Shown in pieces: positions 27,576-36,718 of a stretch of DNA of 64,000 bases (its first letter is position 1; every line of letters begins with the position of its first letter). Location: NCBI GenBank assembly GCA_009668975.1, contig SBEG01000005.1, positions 62,001-126,000 on the forward strand. The letters are read 5' to 3'. The notes below the pieces were generated by a model that saw only the letters and a list, made by a program, of their open reading frames with translations, was not told where the DNA came from and did no database searches. Source of the DNA: Deltaproteobacteria bacterium. GTDB lineage: Bacteria; Desulfobacterota; Desulfuromonadia; Geobacterales; Geobacteraceae. The position numbers were made by a program, and so were the translations under genes.

Positions 27576-28070
27576 TCATCGCCCGATCGCGGCGCCACGC
27601 ATGACACCCGGCGGTCTGATGAAAGCCAGAAAACGTTCCTGCAGTCGCTCGGCATGCTCGTTCCAGCCCGCGCAGCGCAGAATTTCAATCACACATTCAG
27701 CGGTGCAGAGGCAGGCCTCTTTCTGGTTCCTTCTCAGGTTGTAGCGCGAACTGCCGGCCGGTTTGAGCGAAACCCGGCGGGCCTTTCGCAGATAGGGACT
27801 GCGCTGATAGATCTTGCGGGCCTCGTGCCAGGTGCCGTCGATCAGAATGAACCGCGAAAAGCCAGCCAGATCGACACAGTCATCCCCGGGAGACCCAGGA
27901 TAGATCAGCGCTACGCCCCCCGCCTCGATTTCTTCCACCAGCCGGGCAGGGGGATTGATCCGATCCCACGGGGTCTGTTCGGCACTGTCCCCCAGGACCT
28001 CCAGCACCAGCCGGCCGGTATTGGAGCGCTTGTCAATTTCCTTGAAGTGGGTCAAAAGGGTAAATTTCAT
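27576..28070 (-). CDS. DTW domain protein, probable tRNA-uridine aminocarboxypropyltransferase
   Basis: DTW-domain proteins (TapT/YfiP in E. coli) transfer the aminocarboxypropyl group of SAM to uridine in tRNA. The name-giving motif is seen as LIDGTWHEARKIYQRSPYL; WDRINPP and SSRYNLRRNQKEACLCTAE are also conserved. At 164 residues it is shorter than E. coli TapT because it lacks the N-terminal Cys cluster region. Confidence 0.85.
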   Translation of the reverse strand: MKFTLLTHFKEIDKRSNTGRLVLEVLGDSAEQTPWDRINPPARLVEEIEAGGVALIYPGSPGDDCVDLAGFSRFILIDGTWHEARKIYQRSPYLRKARRVSLKPAGSSRYNLRRNQKEACLCTAECVIEILRCAGWNEHAERLQERFLAFIRPPGVMRGAAIGR

Positions 28071-28128
28071 TTGTGTATGGTACCAATGCAGCAGGATGCG
28101 GGGTCTCAGCGTGGTGCGGTGCCTGCAG

Positions 28129-28314
28129 TTAACGTTTTGCCTGGACCATCACCTGAGTGAATAAGGGCGCAGCCACATCAGCTTTGACCGAAGCGATAAT
28201 CTGCAAGTCACCGCACAGCTTCCAGCCCTGCGCCAAAAGTTCCTTAACCTTCATTTTCAGTTCATGTACATTATGCTCACTGATAACCTCATAGTCGTCA
28301 ACTTGATGATACAT
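28129..28314 (-). CDS. DUF1737 family small protein
   Basis: A 61-residue protein with YEVISEHNVHELKMKVKELL and GWKLCGDLQ, the DUF1737 pattern (a small alpha/beta fold that often starts MxxYxVxS). The start at 28314 has AGGAGG upstream; an in-frame extension to 28365 is not supported. Function unknown. Confidence 0.88.
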   Translation of the reverse strand: MYHQVDDYEVISEHNVHELKMKVKELLAQGWKLCGDLQIIASVKADVAAPLFTQVMVQAKR

Positions 28315-28365
28315 TCCGCGTTCCTCCTCTATCTTCCCGGTCTCTCTACGAGTTTTCCGGAGCAA

Positions 28366-28871
28366 TCATCCGGTCCGGGTTCTTTCCACCTGCAAGCATA
28401 GTAACACAGTTGGAGGCAAGAGCGGCGCGAAAGCATCAGCTACAATCTATTTATGATTTTCCGTGACAGTATCATCTGCCGAAAAAAGCAGCAGCCTCGT
28501 TCTCCAGGCAGGCTGTCACCGGATCTCCACATACACCTGTGGAAACGCTGTGGATAAGTCTGTTGGGAACTTTGTAAAGTAGTGTAAATTACTTGATGTG
28601 TTGCAGAATGCCCGATACATAGTCACATCGCAAAAATTCAACAAATTCAATTAGATACAAGATTATGCGTAATTTCAGCAAGTTATAACACCCTGCCGGT
28701 CAATTGATAATCGCATTCATTTAGACGCCGCCAAGGCTGGGGATAAAGGTAGACTTTTTGTTACAGGTTTGTATCACTAGCAACCGGCGGCAAGCCAGGA
28801 TCGAAAAAGAACAATTCAAACCGGAAGTTACCTCGCCTGCGTGGCCGGCGCCCTGGTGAAGCCCAAAGTGG
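28366..28871. other. 506-base intergenic region with DnaA-box-like sites
   Basis: No gene was found. The region holds one exact DnaA-box consensus on the minus strand (TGTGGATAA at 28547-28555), a near match nine bases earlier (TGTGGAAAC) and a stretch rich in A/T (28600-28700). It lies between the DUF1737 gene and the NDH-2 gene, which both read leftward. Confidence 0.35.
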
Positions 28872-30131
28872 TCAGGCTTTCTTACAGCTTCCTGCTTCGT
28901 CCTCCCGGGTAATGAGACGGACCTGCTGTTCGTAGAAGAAGTAGTAATAAGCCCAGTTGATGAGAACCACGAGCCGGTTGCGGAATCCTACCAGATACAT
29001 CAGGTGCAGGGCAAGCCAGACGAGCCAGGCGAAATGACCGGAGAATTTCAGGCCGTGAACCGAGGCAACCGCGGCACTTCGGCCGATGGTCGCCATGATC
29101 CCCTTATCCCGGAAGCGGAACGGGGCAACAGGGGTGCCGGCAATTTTCCGAAGTATGGCTTTTCCTGCGTACAGGCCTTGCTGCATGGCCACCGGGGCCA
29201 TCATCGGCAGGGGTGCGCCATCCTGTACCAGGTAGGCAAGATCGCCGATTACAAAAACTTCCGGATGCCCGGGCAGGGTCAGGTCGGGCTCCACCGGCAC
29301 GCGACCACTGGGGGCCTTTGCTGCCGTGAGGTCTTTCGCCAGGGGCGAAGCGGAAACCCCGGCACACCAGAAAAGGGTATGACAGGGTATTACCGTACCA
29401 TCGGCCAGAAGGACCCGGTCCGTTTCGGCGCCGCTCACCTGCGCCTTGAACATGACCTCGATACCCATCTGCTGGAGCTTCTCCAGGGTGTAGCGCCGCA
29501 AATTCTCTGGATACGGGGTCAGCAGGCAATCGCTTGCCTCGATCAGCAGCGTCCTTTTTTCCGTAGTGGCCAGTTCCGGAAAGTCCTTGACCAGGACGTG
29601 CCGCATCAGCTCATGGAGCGCCCCGGCAAATTCCACCCCGGTCGGACCGCCGCCAACGATCACGAACGTCAGGAGAGCCCGGCGCAACTCCGGATCCGTT
29701 TCCCGCGATGCCCTTTCGAAGGAACCGAGAATCTGGTTCCGTAGACCCACGGCCATTTCCATTTTTTTCAGATCGAAGGCATGGCGCTGGACGCTCTCCA
29801 TACCGAAGTAGTTTGAAATACTACCGGCGGACATCACCAGGTAGTCATAGTCGATTGTGCCGCTGGAGGTTTTGAGCTGCCGCTGGTCCAGATCGACACC
29901 GCAGACCTCCGTCATCCGGAAACTCACCCCTTTCCAGCGGTGCATCATGGCCCGAACCGGGTAGGCTATCGATTCCTGCTCCAGGGAAGCGGTTGCCACC
30001 TGGTAGAGAAGCGGGTGAAACAGATGATAATTATGCCGGTCGATGAGGAGCACCTCAACACCTTTGCCTGAAAGGGCACTGGCAGCCCGAATGCCGCCGA
30101 ATCCCGCGCCAACGATTACTACTCTTTTCAT
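28872..30131 (-). CDS. ndh: Type II NADH dehydrogenase (NDH-2)
   Basis: Single-subunit, non-proton-pumping NADH:quinone oxidoreductase (419 residues). The N-terminal FAD site VVIVGAGFGGIRAASAL and the second dinucleotide site FVIVGGGPTGVEFAGAL are intact; VFVIGDLAYL is the second FAD contact. The C-terminal amphipathic region (HFAWLVWLALHLMYLVGFRN) anchors it on the cytoplasmic face. GGAGG lies nine bases before the ATG. It gives this genome a second NADH route besides complex I at 1-13.5 kb. Confidence 0.94.
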   Translation of the reverse strand: MKRVVIVGAGFGGIRAASALSGKGVEVLLIDRHNYHLFHPLLYQVATASLEQESIAYPVRAMMHRWKGVSFRMTEVCGVDLDQRQLKTSSGTIDYDYLVMSAGSISNYFGMESVQRHAFDLKKMEMAVGLRNQILGSFERASRETDPELRRALLTFVIVGGGPTGVEFAGALHELMRHVLVKDFPELATTEKRTLLIEASDCLLTPYPENLRRYTLEKLQQMGIEVMFKAQVSGAETDRVLLADGTVIPCHTLFWCAGVSASPLAKDLTAAKAPSGRVPVEPDLTLPGHPEVFVIGDLAYLVQDGAPLPMMAPVAMQQGLYAGKAILRKIAGTPVAPFRFRDKGIMATIGRSAAVASVHGLKFSGHFAWLVWLALHLMYLVGFRNRLVVLINWAYYYFFYEQQVRLITREDEAGSCKKA

Positions 30132-30352
30132 CGTAACGTGCCCTCCTTTCTCTCAATTTAGTTATATTCTATCACCCTGCGGGGTATTTATTGAAAATGG
30201 TTTGTTCAGCAGGCAAAAGAGGCTCGCTAACGCCCTGCTCATCCAAAGGAGCTGCCCTTGCTCCTGCCGGATTTTACATTTTGCCCATTTACTGCTAGCC
30301 TTATGGTGCTGTCGGCAAAAAAACTTCAGATCTGAACCCGGGAGAGTCACCT

Positions 30353-30955
30353 ATGAAAGATAATAATTTAAGTTTCGATGAGTACAAGACTCTCACGGAG
30401 CAATCTCCCGTCCTTATCTGGCGGGCCGGCACAAATGCCGAATGTGACTACTTCAACCAACGCTGGCTGGATTTTACCGGCAGGACATTGGAACAGGAAC
30501 GAGGAAATGGCTGGACAGAGGGAGTACATGCGGATGACTTTCAACATTGCCTGTCCATTTATCTGGAGGCTTTCCACCAGAGAAATTCCTTTGAAATGGA
30601 ATACCGGCTCCTGCGTCATGATGGTAAATACCGCTGGCTTTTTGACCGTGGCGCACCCTTTTACCATGAGGATGGTTCATTTGCCGGTTATATTGGCAGC
30701 TGTATTGATATCACCGAGCAAGTAGAAGGGCGGGAAGCCCTGCGAAAGGCTCAGGAAAAGAAAATCGAAGATCTCAGTAAACTTCTGCCGATCTGCTCGA
30801 ACTGCAAAAAAATCAGAAGTGACGACGGACAATGGCAGGATGTCGAGTTGTATCTTCTGGAACATTCGGACACCCTCTGTTCACATGGTATTTGTCCGGA
30901 ATGCCTCGCCAAACACTACCCTGAAGAAGCAAAGGTGCTCTTAAAAACAGAGTAG
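30353..30955 (+). CDS. PAS-domain signalling protein with C-terminal Cys motif
   Basis: A soluble 200-residue protein. Residues 1 to about 125 are a PAS/PAC domain (WRAGTNAECDYFNQRWLDFTG; YRLLRHDGKYRWLFDRG). A short helix links it to a Cys-rich tail ICSNCKKIRSDDGQWQ ... CSHGICPECLAKHYPE, a zinc-ribbon-like motif frequent at the end of sensor proteins in this group. There is no kinase or GGDEF output domain, so the partner is unknown. GGGAGA precedes the ATG. Confidence 0.88.
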   Translation: MKDNNLSFDEYKTLTEQSPVLIWRAGTNAECDYFNQRWLDFTGRTLEQERGNGWTEGVHADDFQHCLSIYLEAFHQRNSFEMEYRLLRHDGKYRWLFDRGAPFYHEDGSFAGYIGSCIDITEQVEGREALRKAQEKKIEDLSKLLPICSNCKKIRSDDGQWQDVELYLLEHSDTLCSHGICPECLAKHYPEEAKVLLKTE

Positions 30956-31190
30956 AAACGGCAAAATACCTGTGGCAGGAATCTTGGCAAGGATGCGCAG
31001 GATGACTTCATGAAGCATGGCTGGCCGAAATCCTTGACTTGCCCGGTTTCCCGGTTTACCTTGCTGCAGAGCCGAAAATGTTCTAAAGAGAGTCCTGGTT
31101 GCCTGGCAACCGAACGGGCCGTTCCGTCGAACTTTTTCTGGCTCAGCCCGTATTCCGCAGGGCAAATCCCGATTCCGGAAAGGTGTCCGC

Positions 31191-32489
31191 ATGAATCCCG
31201 AGCTCTGGCTGGGCCTGCTGGGGCTGCTGCCTCTCGTTCTCTACGTCGTGCTGGTTTTCCGCAATGTTGATATCCTCACGGCCACGGCTATCTGCGTAAT
31301 CGCGGGCGCACTGCTCAGCGGTCAGACCCTCCTCTCCTTCGGAGCCGCGCTGACGGACGCCATGGGCTCCTTTCTCGCCCTGGTCGGCCTGATCATCATG
31401 CTGGGGCGCGGATTGGGCGAGGTGCTGAATGCCACCGGAGTCTCCCGCGTCATCGTCTACCGGATCATCCATTCCATCGGCGTGGACACGGAGAAGAAGG
31501 CCATGTTCGGCATCATGCTGTCCTGCCTGGTGGTGGTCGGCCTGCTCGGTACCATGGCCGGGGGTAATGCCGTTCTCGCGCCCATCGTCCTGCCGGTCGC
31601 CGCCGCGGTCGGACTGTCGCGCAGCACGGTGGGGGTCATTTTCCAGGCAGTGGGCGAAGAGGCGCTGATTCTCGGACCGTTCACACCGCCGGTCATCACC
31701 CTGCTCGGCCTGACGAAAATCAGTTACGGTGAGATGCTGCTCTTCGTCTCCGGTCCGGTCGCCGCCATCACCCTGCTGGTCACCTGGTGCGTCATCCAGC
31801 GGATCCAACGGAATACCAAAGATCTGCACCCCTACGACACGCCGGACGAAACGGTTCAATACGAGCCGACGCCCCGCAGCCGACGCGCCACCACTGCCTT
31901 CGTCTGCACCTTCCTGGCTGCGGTGATCTACGGCATCATCGTCAAGGCGCCCACCTCGTTCGTGGTCGTGATCATGCTCGGTCTCTCCCTTATCACCGGC
32001 CTGGTCGGCGGCCTGAAAGTCAACGAGATTCTGAAGCTCGTGGTCACAGGCATGGCGGCCAATGTCAACCTGTTTCTCCTGTTCCTGCTGCTCGACCCGT
32101 TCATCGTCTTCGTGGAACAGGCCGGCGGCTTCACCGCCCTGACCACACTGCTGACACCGTTGATCGAATATGGCGGCAAATCGGGTCTCGTCATCACCGG
32201 CGGCTTTCTCGGCGCCTTCGGCATCAGCGGCGCCACGGTCGCCACCCTGAAACTGCTCCATGAAATGTTCAATCCCTTGCTGACAACCTATGCGGTCTCG
32301 ATGCTCGCCTGGTCGCTGGCACTGGTCGTGGCCACCCGGGTGCACAACTTCGTTTTTCCCGGTGCAAACATGTTCAGCTCGCTCGGCTTTGCCGAATCCA
32401 ATGACCTGCGCTCCATGTTGAGAAACGGCTGGATTGTCGCCGCCTGCCAGCTCACCTTTCTCACCCTGTTCAGCATTTTTTTCGCCTGA
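31191..32489 (+). CDS. Ion-transporter superfamily permease (NhaC/Na+-H+ antiporter type)
   Basis: A 432-residue protein with 11 to 12 helices, GTMAGGNAVLAPIVLPVAAA and GPFTPPVITLLGLTKISYGE re-entrant-type loops, and a repeated topology typical of the IT superfamily. The NhaC-like family call is tentative; it could instead carry a dicarboxylate or amino-acid-derived anion. GGAAAGG lies upstream of the ATG. The M19 dipeptidase gene follows 68 bases later, so the two may form a peptide or amino-acid uptake and cleavage unit (inference). Confidence 0.8.
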   Translation: MNPELWLGLLGLLPLVLYVVLVFRNVDILTATAICVIAGALLSGQTLLSFGAALTDAMGSFLALVGLIIMLGRGLGEVLNATGVSRVIVYRIIHSIGVDTEKKAMFGIMLSCLVVVGLLGTMAGGNAVLAPIVLPVAAAVGLSRSTVGVIFQAVGEEALILGPFTPPVITLLGLTKISYGEMLLFVSGPVAAITLLVTWCVIQRIQRNTKDLHPYDTPDETVQYEPTPRSRRATTAFVCTFLAAVIYGIIVKAPTSFVVVIMLGLSLITGLVGGLKVNEILKLVVTGMAANVNLFLLFLLLDPFIVFVEQAGGFTALTTLLTPLIEYGGKSGLVITGGFLGAFGISGATVATLKLLHEMFNPLLTTYAVSMLAWSLALVVATRVHNFVFPGANMFSSLGFAESNDLRSMLRNGWIVAACQLTFLTLFSIFFA

Positions 32490-32557
32490 TTGCGTCCTGG
32501 GCCGCGTGCCGGCGCACCCCGGCTACCAATTTAACACCTGCCAGATGAGGAACAACT

Positions 32558-33496
32558 ATGCATGCCGCAATCGACAGTCATGTGGATCTTCTCTACGACC
32601 TGCTCCGCCACCACCCGGAGACGACCCTTGAAGAAGCACCGGACGCCTGGATCAGCCTGCCGAAACTTGCCGCGGGCGGAGTCCGGATTATCGTCTCGGT
32701 CCTGTATTGCACGGATGACTTCAACGGACCGGAAAAGTCGGCAGACAATCTGCGCCAGCTGTTGAGCAGCGCTGAACGGAAGCTCCAGTCACTCGCCACC
32801 ATAACAACCGAACGGGAACTGGAACGCTGTTATCAGGGATCGGAAGCTCCGGGAGCGCTGCGTCTCCTGGAAAATGCCGACGCCTTGCTTGAGTTCTCAG
32901 CCGAAGATCTGAAAAAGCTGGGATTCAGGATGGCCGGACTGACCCATGTCGGAAAAAACCGCCTGGGCGACGGCAATGCGGTTCCCAACCCGGAAGGTTT
33001 GACCAAAGAGGGTCGCAGGCTGGTCGCGGAATTGGATCGACTCGGCTTCGCCATCGACACGGCCCACCTCTCCGCCCCTTGCTTCAACGATGTCGCCGAT
33101 CAGTTTTCCGGAAAGCTGATCTCCACCCATACCGGCTTCCGGAGCCTCTGCAACATTCCCCGCAACCTCAGCGACGAGCAGGTGCGGATGATCCTCTCCC
33201 GTGGCGGCGTAATCGGGATCGCCGCCTTCCCCGGCATGCTGTCCCCTGACGGACGGGCCGATCTGGCCTTGCTTTTTCGCCAGATCGACTGGTTCGTGCA
33301 GAAATTCGGCCCGGCAGGAATCGGCATCGGCACGGATTTCGGCGGCTACGACAGCGTCTGCCAAGGCTTCGAAGACCACTCGCGGCTGCCCGCGCTGGCA
33401 GAATTGCTCTGCAATGCAGGATATCCCGACCACTCCATCAGCGACATTTTCGCCGGCAACTGGTTCAGTTTTTTTTCCGAACTGCTGAGAGACTGA
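32558..33496 (+). CDS. Membrane dipeptidase family (M19) protein
   Basis: Zinc-dependent dipeptidase of the renal dipeptidase family, 312 residues. The metal site is seen as IDSHVDLLYD near the N-terminus and, further on, the bridging Glu region, ISTHTGFRSLC and GIGTDFGGYDS. GAGGA precedes the ATG. No signal peptide is seen, unlike the animal enzymes, so it is likely cytoplasmic. Substrates in bacteria include dipeptides and proline or D-amino-acid dipeptides; which one here is unknown. Confidence 0.9.
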   Translation: MHAAIDSHVDLLYDLLRHHPETTLEEAPDAWISLPKLAAGGVRIIVSVLYCTDDFNGPEKSADNLRQLLSSAERKLQSLATITTERELERCYQGSEAPGALRLLENADALLEFSAEDLKKLGFRMAGLTHVGKNRLGDGNAVPNPEGLTKEGRRLVAELDRLGFAIDTAHLSAPCFNDVADQFSGKLISTHTGFRSLCNIPRNLSDEQVRMILSRGGVIGIAAFPGMLSPDGRADLALLFRQIDWFVQKFGPAGIGIGTDFGGYDSVCQGFEDHSRLPALAELLCNAGYPDHSISDIFAGNWFSFFSELLRD

Positions 33497-33629
33497 ACCT
33501 TTTCAGTTTCGCATACATCCCGGAATCCTCAGCTCTCCAGGCAAAGCGTGCAGTCACGCTCGCCAGGCATCCCCCACGATCGGACCCAAATTCCTTGCAC
33601 ACCTTAAAAGAATCAGGAAAAACAAACGG

Positions 33630-33657
33630 TTGCATCAATAGACATCTGGACTATACT
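33630..33657 (+). promoter_or_regulatory. Candidate sigma-70 promoter
   Basis: TTGCAT (33630-33635) and TATACT (33652-33657) are 16 bases apart, about 90 bases before the outer-membrane protein gene at 33749. Pattern match only. Confidence 0.4.
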
Positions 33658-33748
33658 GAAAGCTGTTGACCAGGCCCGGTCAGGGCAATCTATTATTGGA
33701 CCCTGTCAGCCTTCCTGGTCCCCGCCAGTCGCGGAGGAAAACCGGACT

Positions 33749-34717
33749 ATGAAAACCTTGATCTGCACTGTCATCATACTGTTTCTCTGCGCTGTTTCAG
33801 CAGACATTTCTTCTGCCCAGGAAATATCGGCACTCGGCGGATTCGTCAAGAACACGGACCGGGTCAACCGCTCCTACCAGTGGCAACTTGATTACCGTCA
33901 GGCACTTGGCGAGCATCTGGATTTTAACGTTACCTACCTGAACGAAGCACACCTGCCTGACCATCACCGCGACGGCTTCGGCAGTCAGTTGTGGCTTCGC
34001 ACCGCCATCCTCGACCGGCGACTTGCCCTTGCGGCCGGGGTGGGGCCCTACTACTTCTTTGATACCACACCCAATCCCGCCGGCTCCGGCAACCTGAATG
34101 ACCAGGGCTGGGGAGCCTTGATCAGCCTTGCCGCAACCTGGTACACGGCAAGCCCCTGGCTCGTTCAGCTGCGCGGCAACTGGGTAGAGACCGGCGGCGG
34201 TATCGACACCATCTCACTGCTCGTCGGGGTCGGCTACCAACTGGACCCCTCACCTTCAGCGGAGCCAGATCGACAAGCATCATCCCGGAGTTTGGCAACG
34301 GCACAGAATGAAATAACCGCATTTATCGGCGAAACAAGCGTTTTCAACAGTGATTCTCCGCACTCTCTCGCCGCTGGCCTCGAATATCGGCGTGCTCTTT
34401 TGCGTTATGTCGAGGGAACGGTTTCCTGGTTGTATGAAGGCAGCAACCATGGCAGTCAGATGAACGGTCTGGCCACGCAACTCTGGGCGGCAAAGTCGTT
34501 TTTCGCTGACAGACTGGCACTCAGTTTCGGTGCCGGGCCGTATATCGGCTATGACCGACTGCACGACAATACGCTGATCATATCCGGTGTCGCCACCATG
34601 TCGGTCGCGTACCGCTTTCATCCCCGCTGGGGCACCCGTGCCTCCTGGAACCGCATCATCACCGATTACGACCGGGATGCGGATGTCTGGCTGGCAGGCA
34701 TCAGTTACCGCTTTTGA
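33749..34717 (+). CDS. Outer-membrane protein made of two duplicated beta-barrel halves
   Basis: A 322-residue exported protein with a signal peptide ending near SSA-QE. Two homologous blocks of about 145 residues can be aligned: QLDYRQALGEHLDFNVTYLN with LEYRRALLRYVEGTVSWLYE, and RRLALAAGVGPYYFFD with DRLALSFGAGPYIGYD. The chain ends SYRF, a typical barrel C-terminus. Function unknown; it resembles general surface or porin-like proteins. A sigma-70-like promoter is 90 bases upstream. Confidence 0.85.
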   Translation: MKTLICTVIILFLCAVSADISSAQEISALGGFVKNTDRVNRSYQWQLDYRQALGEHLDFNVTYLNEAHLPDHHRDGFGSQLWLRTAILDRRLALAAGVGPYYFFDTTPNPAGSGNLNDQGWGALISLAATWYTASPWLVQLRGNWVETGGGIDTISLLVGVGYQLDPSPSAEPDRQASSRSLATAQNEITAFIGETSVFNSDSPHSLAAGLEYRRALLRYVEGTVSWLYEGSNHGSQMNGLATQLWAAKSFFADRLALSFGAGPYIGYDRLHDNTLIISGVATMSVAYRFHPRWGTRASWNRIITDYDRDADVWLAGISYRF

Positions 34718-34753
34718 TTCTGCGCTGAGAGATCATATTAAATTAATCATTGA

Positions 34754-35245
34754 TCCTGCCTCATAAATCCCGTACTATCATTGCGCGGTTATTCAGATGG
34801 CCATATCACCTACACAACTTCCATTATGGGCGCCGACCATACCGCCGGCTACTCCATCATGGCCAACATCCTGAAGGTCGGTGGTTTTGTCGATCCGCTC
34901 CGAAAGGAGGGCCAGGTCGAACTTTCCAGAAACCTGCAGATTGCAACCGCGGTGCTGGACAGCACCGGTTTGTGCCTCTTCGTTGCCTTTCCGGTACTCG
35001 ACATGCCCGAAACCTTCTCCGCAATCTTTGAGATGATCAATGCCCGTTACGGCCTGAACCTTACCGCCGAAGACGTGGCGGAGCTCGGCAAGTCCATCCT
35101 CAGGATCGAGCATGAGTTCAACCTTGCCGCCGGCTTCAACAACAGAAATGACCGCCTGCCGGAATTCTTCGAAGAAGCGATCCCGCCGCATAACGCGGTC
35201 TGGGACATGAAAGACGCAGAAATCGATGCGTTCTGGAACTTCTGA
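34754..35245 (+). pseudogene. Aldehyde ferredoxin oxidoreductase remnant (C-terminal part)
   Basis: The frame encodes only the last 160 or so residues of a tungsten-dependent aldehyde ferredoxin oxidoreductase, a family of about 600 residues: YTTSIMGADHTAGYSI, STGLCLFVAFPVLD and EFNLAAGFNNRNDRLPEFF. An in-frame stop lies just upstream (34751-34753), no ATG or ribosome-binding site is present and the N-terminal domains are missing. It is read as a 5'-truncated gene remnant. Confidence 0.85.
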
Positions 35246-35536
35246 TTAATGCCTCGGTTTCCCCCGAAAGTGCCCCATTTTCATCTCTGTCAAAGCTTTT
35301 TCTTCTGGTGGACACCTTTGTTCGGGTGTCCGCCGCTTTTCCCTTTTCAGGATCACCGATGATGTTGTCTCGAGCTGATAGCGGTACAACTCAGAGCAGA
35401 TGTAAATAATCTGACCAGGTGATTTTTTCCTCAGGTCGTCAACCAGCATATCCGCCTCACTGAGGCTGAGCTGAAGCCCACAAGAATAAAAACATACACA
35501 CATATCATTAGAACAATTCAATTTACTACTTGACAA
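35246..35536 (-). CDS. Doubtful short open frame
   Basis: A 96-residue frame beginning with TTG and lacking a clear ribosome-binding site, rich in Cys at the N-terminus and charged at the C-terminus. It abuts the stop of the aldehyde oxidoreductase remnant. No family is recognised. It may be a degraded gene or a chance frame. Confidence 0.25.
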   Translation of the reverse strand: MSSSKLNCSNDMCVCFYSCGLQLSLSEADMLVDDLRKKSPGQIIYICSELYRYQLETTSSVILKREKRRTPEQRCPPEEKALTEMKMGHFRGKPRH

Positions 35537-35706
35537 GATTGAGAGTGCCGGGGTAATTTCAAACCTTCAAACTCCGATCTCGAGTTCTTCAACCTCCATG
35601 AAAAGCCGGATATCAAGATTTACATATCAATTCGTAATTACAGTACTTTTTCTTGACAAAACCCTGAGGAAACAAAAAGGATCAATCTAACCTTAAGGAG
35701 AGAGTA

Positions 35707-36609
35707 ATGAGAAGAATCGTTGCCTGTTGCGTTGTTTTTCTATCGGTAACCGCTGGCACTGTCTTCGCCCAGGACGGGTTGACGAAAATCGCGGAAAACA
35801 TTTACTCGTATGTGGATGTGAAAAACGGCGGACCGGCAAACAGTTTTGCCGCCAACGCCGGAATCATCGTGGGTAAAGAGGGTATTGTCGTTGTCGACAC
35901 CCTTATCTCAGCCAAAGAGGCACAGCGTTTTTTGAAAGACATCCGAAAGATTTCCGACAAACCGATCAGGTATGTGATTGACACTCATTCACACCTGGAC
36001 CACACCTTCGGCAATAGTGAGTTCGCCAAACTCGGAGCGGCCATTGTTGCCCAGACGAACTGCCGGGAAAATATGCGGAAAAACAGCGAGGAGACGCTTA
36101 AAAACAGCCGGGAATATGGTCTAAGCCCTGAGCAGATTGACGGCACGAAGATCAGCGTACCATCACTTACGTTCAGCGACAGGATGTCGATTGACCTGGG
36201 AGATGTAATGGTCGAGCTGATCTATATTGCACCGTCCCATACCACAGGAAGCATCATGGTCAGCATTCCGCAGAGAAAGGTTCTTTTTGCCGGCGACATC
36301 CTCTTCACCGACTTTCATCCCTATGTCGCTGAAGGCGATATTTCCGGTTGGGCGAGGAACCTCGATTATATCGCGGAGCTCAATGTCGAACAGATCATCC
36401 CGGGCCACGGTCCGATTTCGGGTAAAAAAGATATCGTGGAGATGAAAAGTTATTTGCTTACCTTTGACAGGAAGGCACATGAACTGGCGGCACAGAGTAG
36501 TGATGCGGATTTTATCGCTGCTGAACTGAAAAAATCGCTACCGCCAAAGTCCCAGGGGGAGTGGATGATCCCGTACAATCTCCGGAAGAAGTATCTGCAG
36601 GGTAATTGA
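35707..36609 (+). CDS. Exported MBL-fold metallo-hydrolase
   Basis: A 300-residue metallo-beta-lactamase-fold protein with a signal peptide (cleavage after VFA). The metal site is complete: THSHLDHTFG, SHTTGSIMV, FAGDILFTDFHPY and IIPGHGPIS. AAGGAGAGAG precedes the ATG. The family includes beta-lactamases, glyoxalase II and periplasmic SoxH/quinoprotein-relay-like members; the substrate cannot be read from sequence. Confidence 0.92.
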   Translation: MRRIVACCVVFLSVTAGTVFAQDGLTKIAENIYSYVDVKNGGPANSFAANAGIIVGKEGIVVVDTLISAKEAQRFLKDIRKISDKPIRYVIDTHSHLDHTFGNSEFAKLGAAIVAQTNCRENMRKNSEETLKNSREYGLSPEQIDGTKISVPSLTFSDRMSIDLGDVMVELIYIAPSHTTGSIMVSIPQRKVLFAGDILFTDFHPYVAEGDISGWARNLDYIAELNVEQIIPGHGPISGKKDIVEMKSYLLTFDRKAHELAAQSSDADFIAAELKKSLPPKSQGEWMIPYNLRKKYLQGN

Positions 36610-36718
36610 CCCAGCACAGTAAAGAATCTCTCGTTTCAGACAGGAAGACCGGGAAAATGGGGGCAGTCCCATAAGGGCGCCCCCTCGGCAGTCCGTTACA
36701 CCAACGTTCCGTCCTTGC

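Noticed and set aside
28366-28871. Chromosomal origin
   Set aside because: One perfect and one weak DnaA box are insufficient and dnaA, dnaN or similar genes are not near.
31143-32345. 400-residue minus-strand open frame rich in Asp, Gln, His and Gly
   Set aside because: It mirrors the transporter gene on the plus strand and its composition is typical of an antisense shadow.
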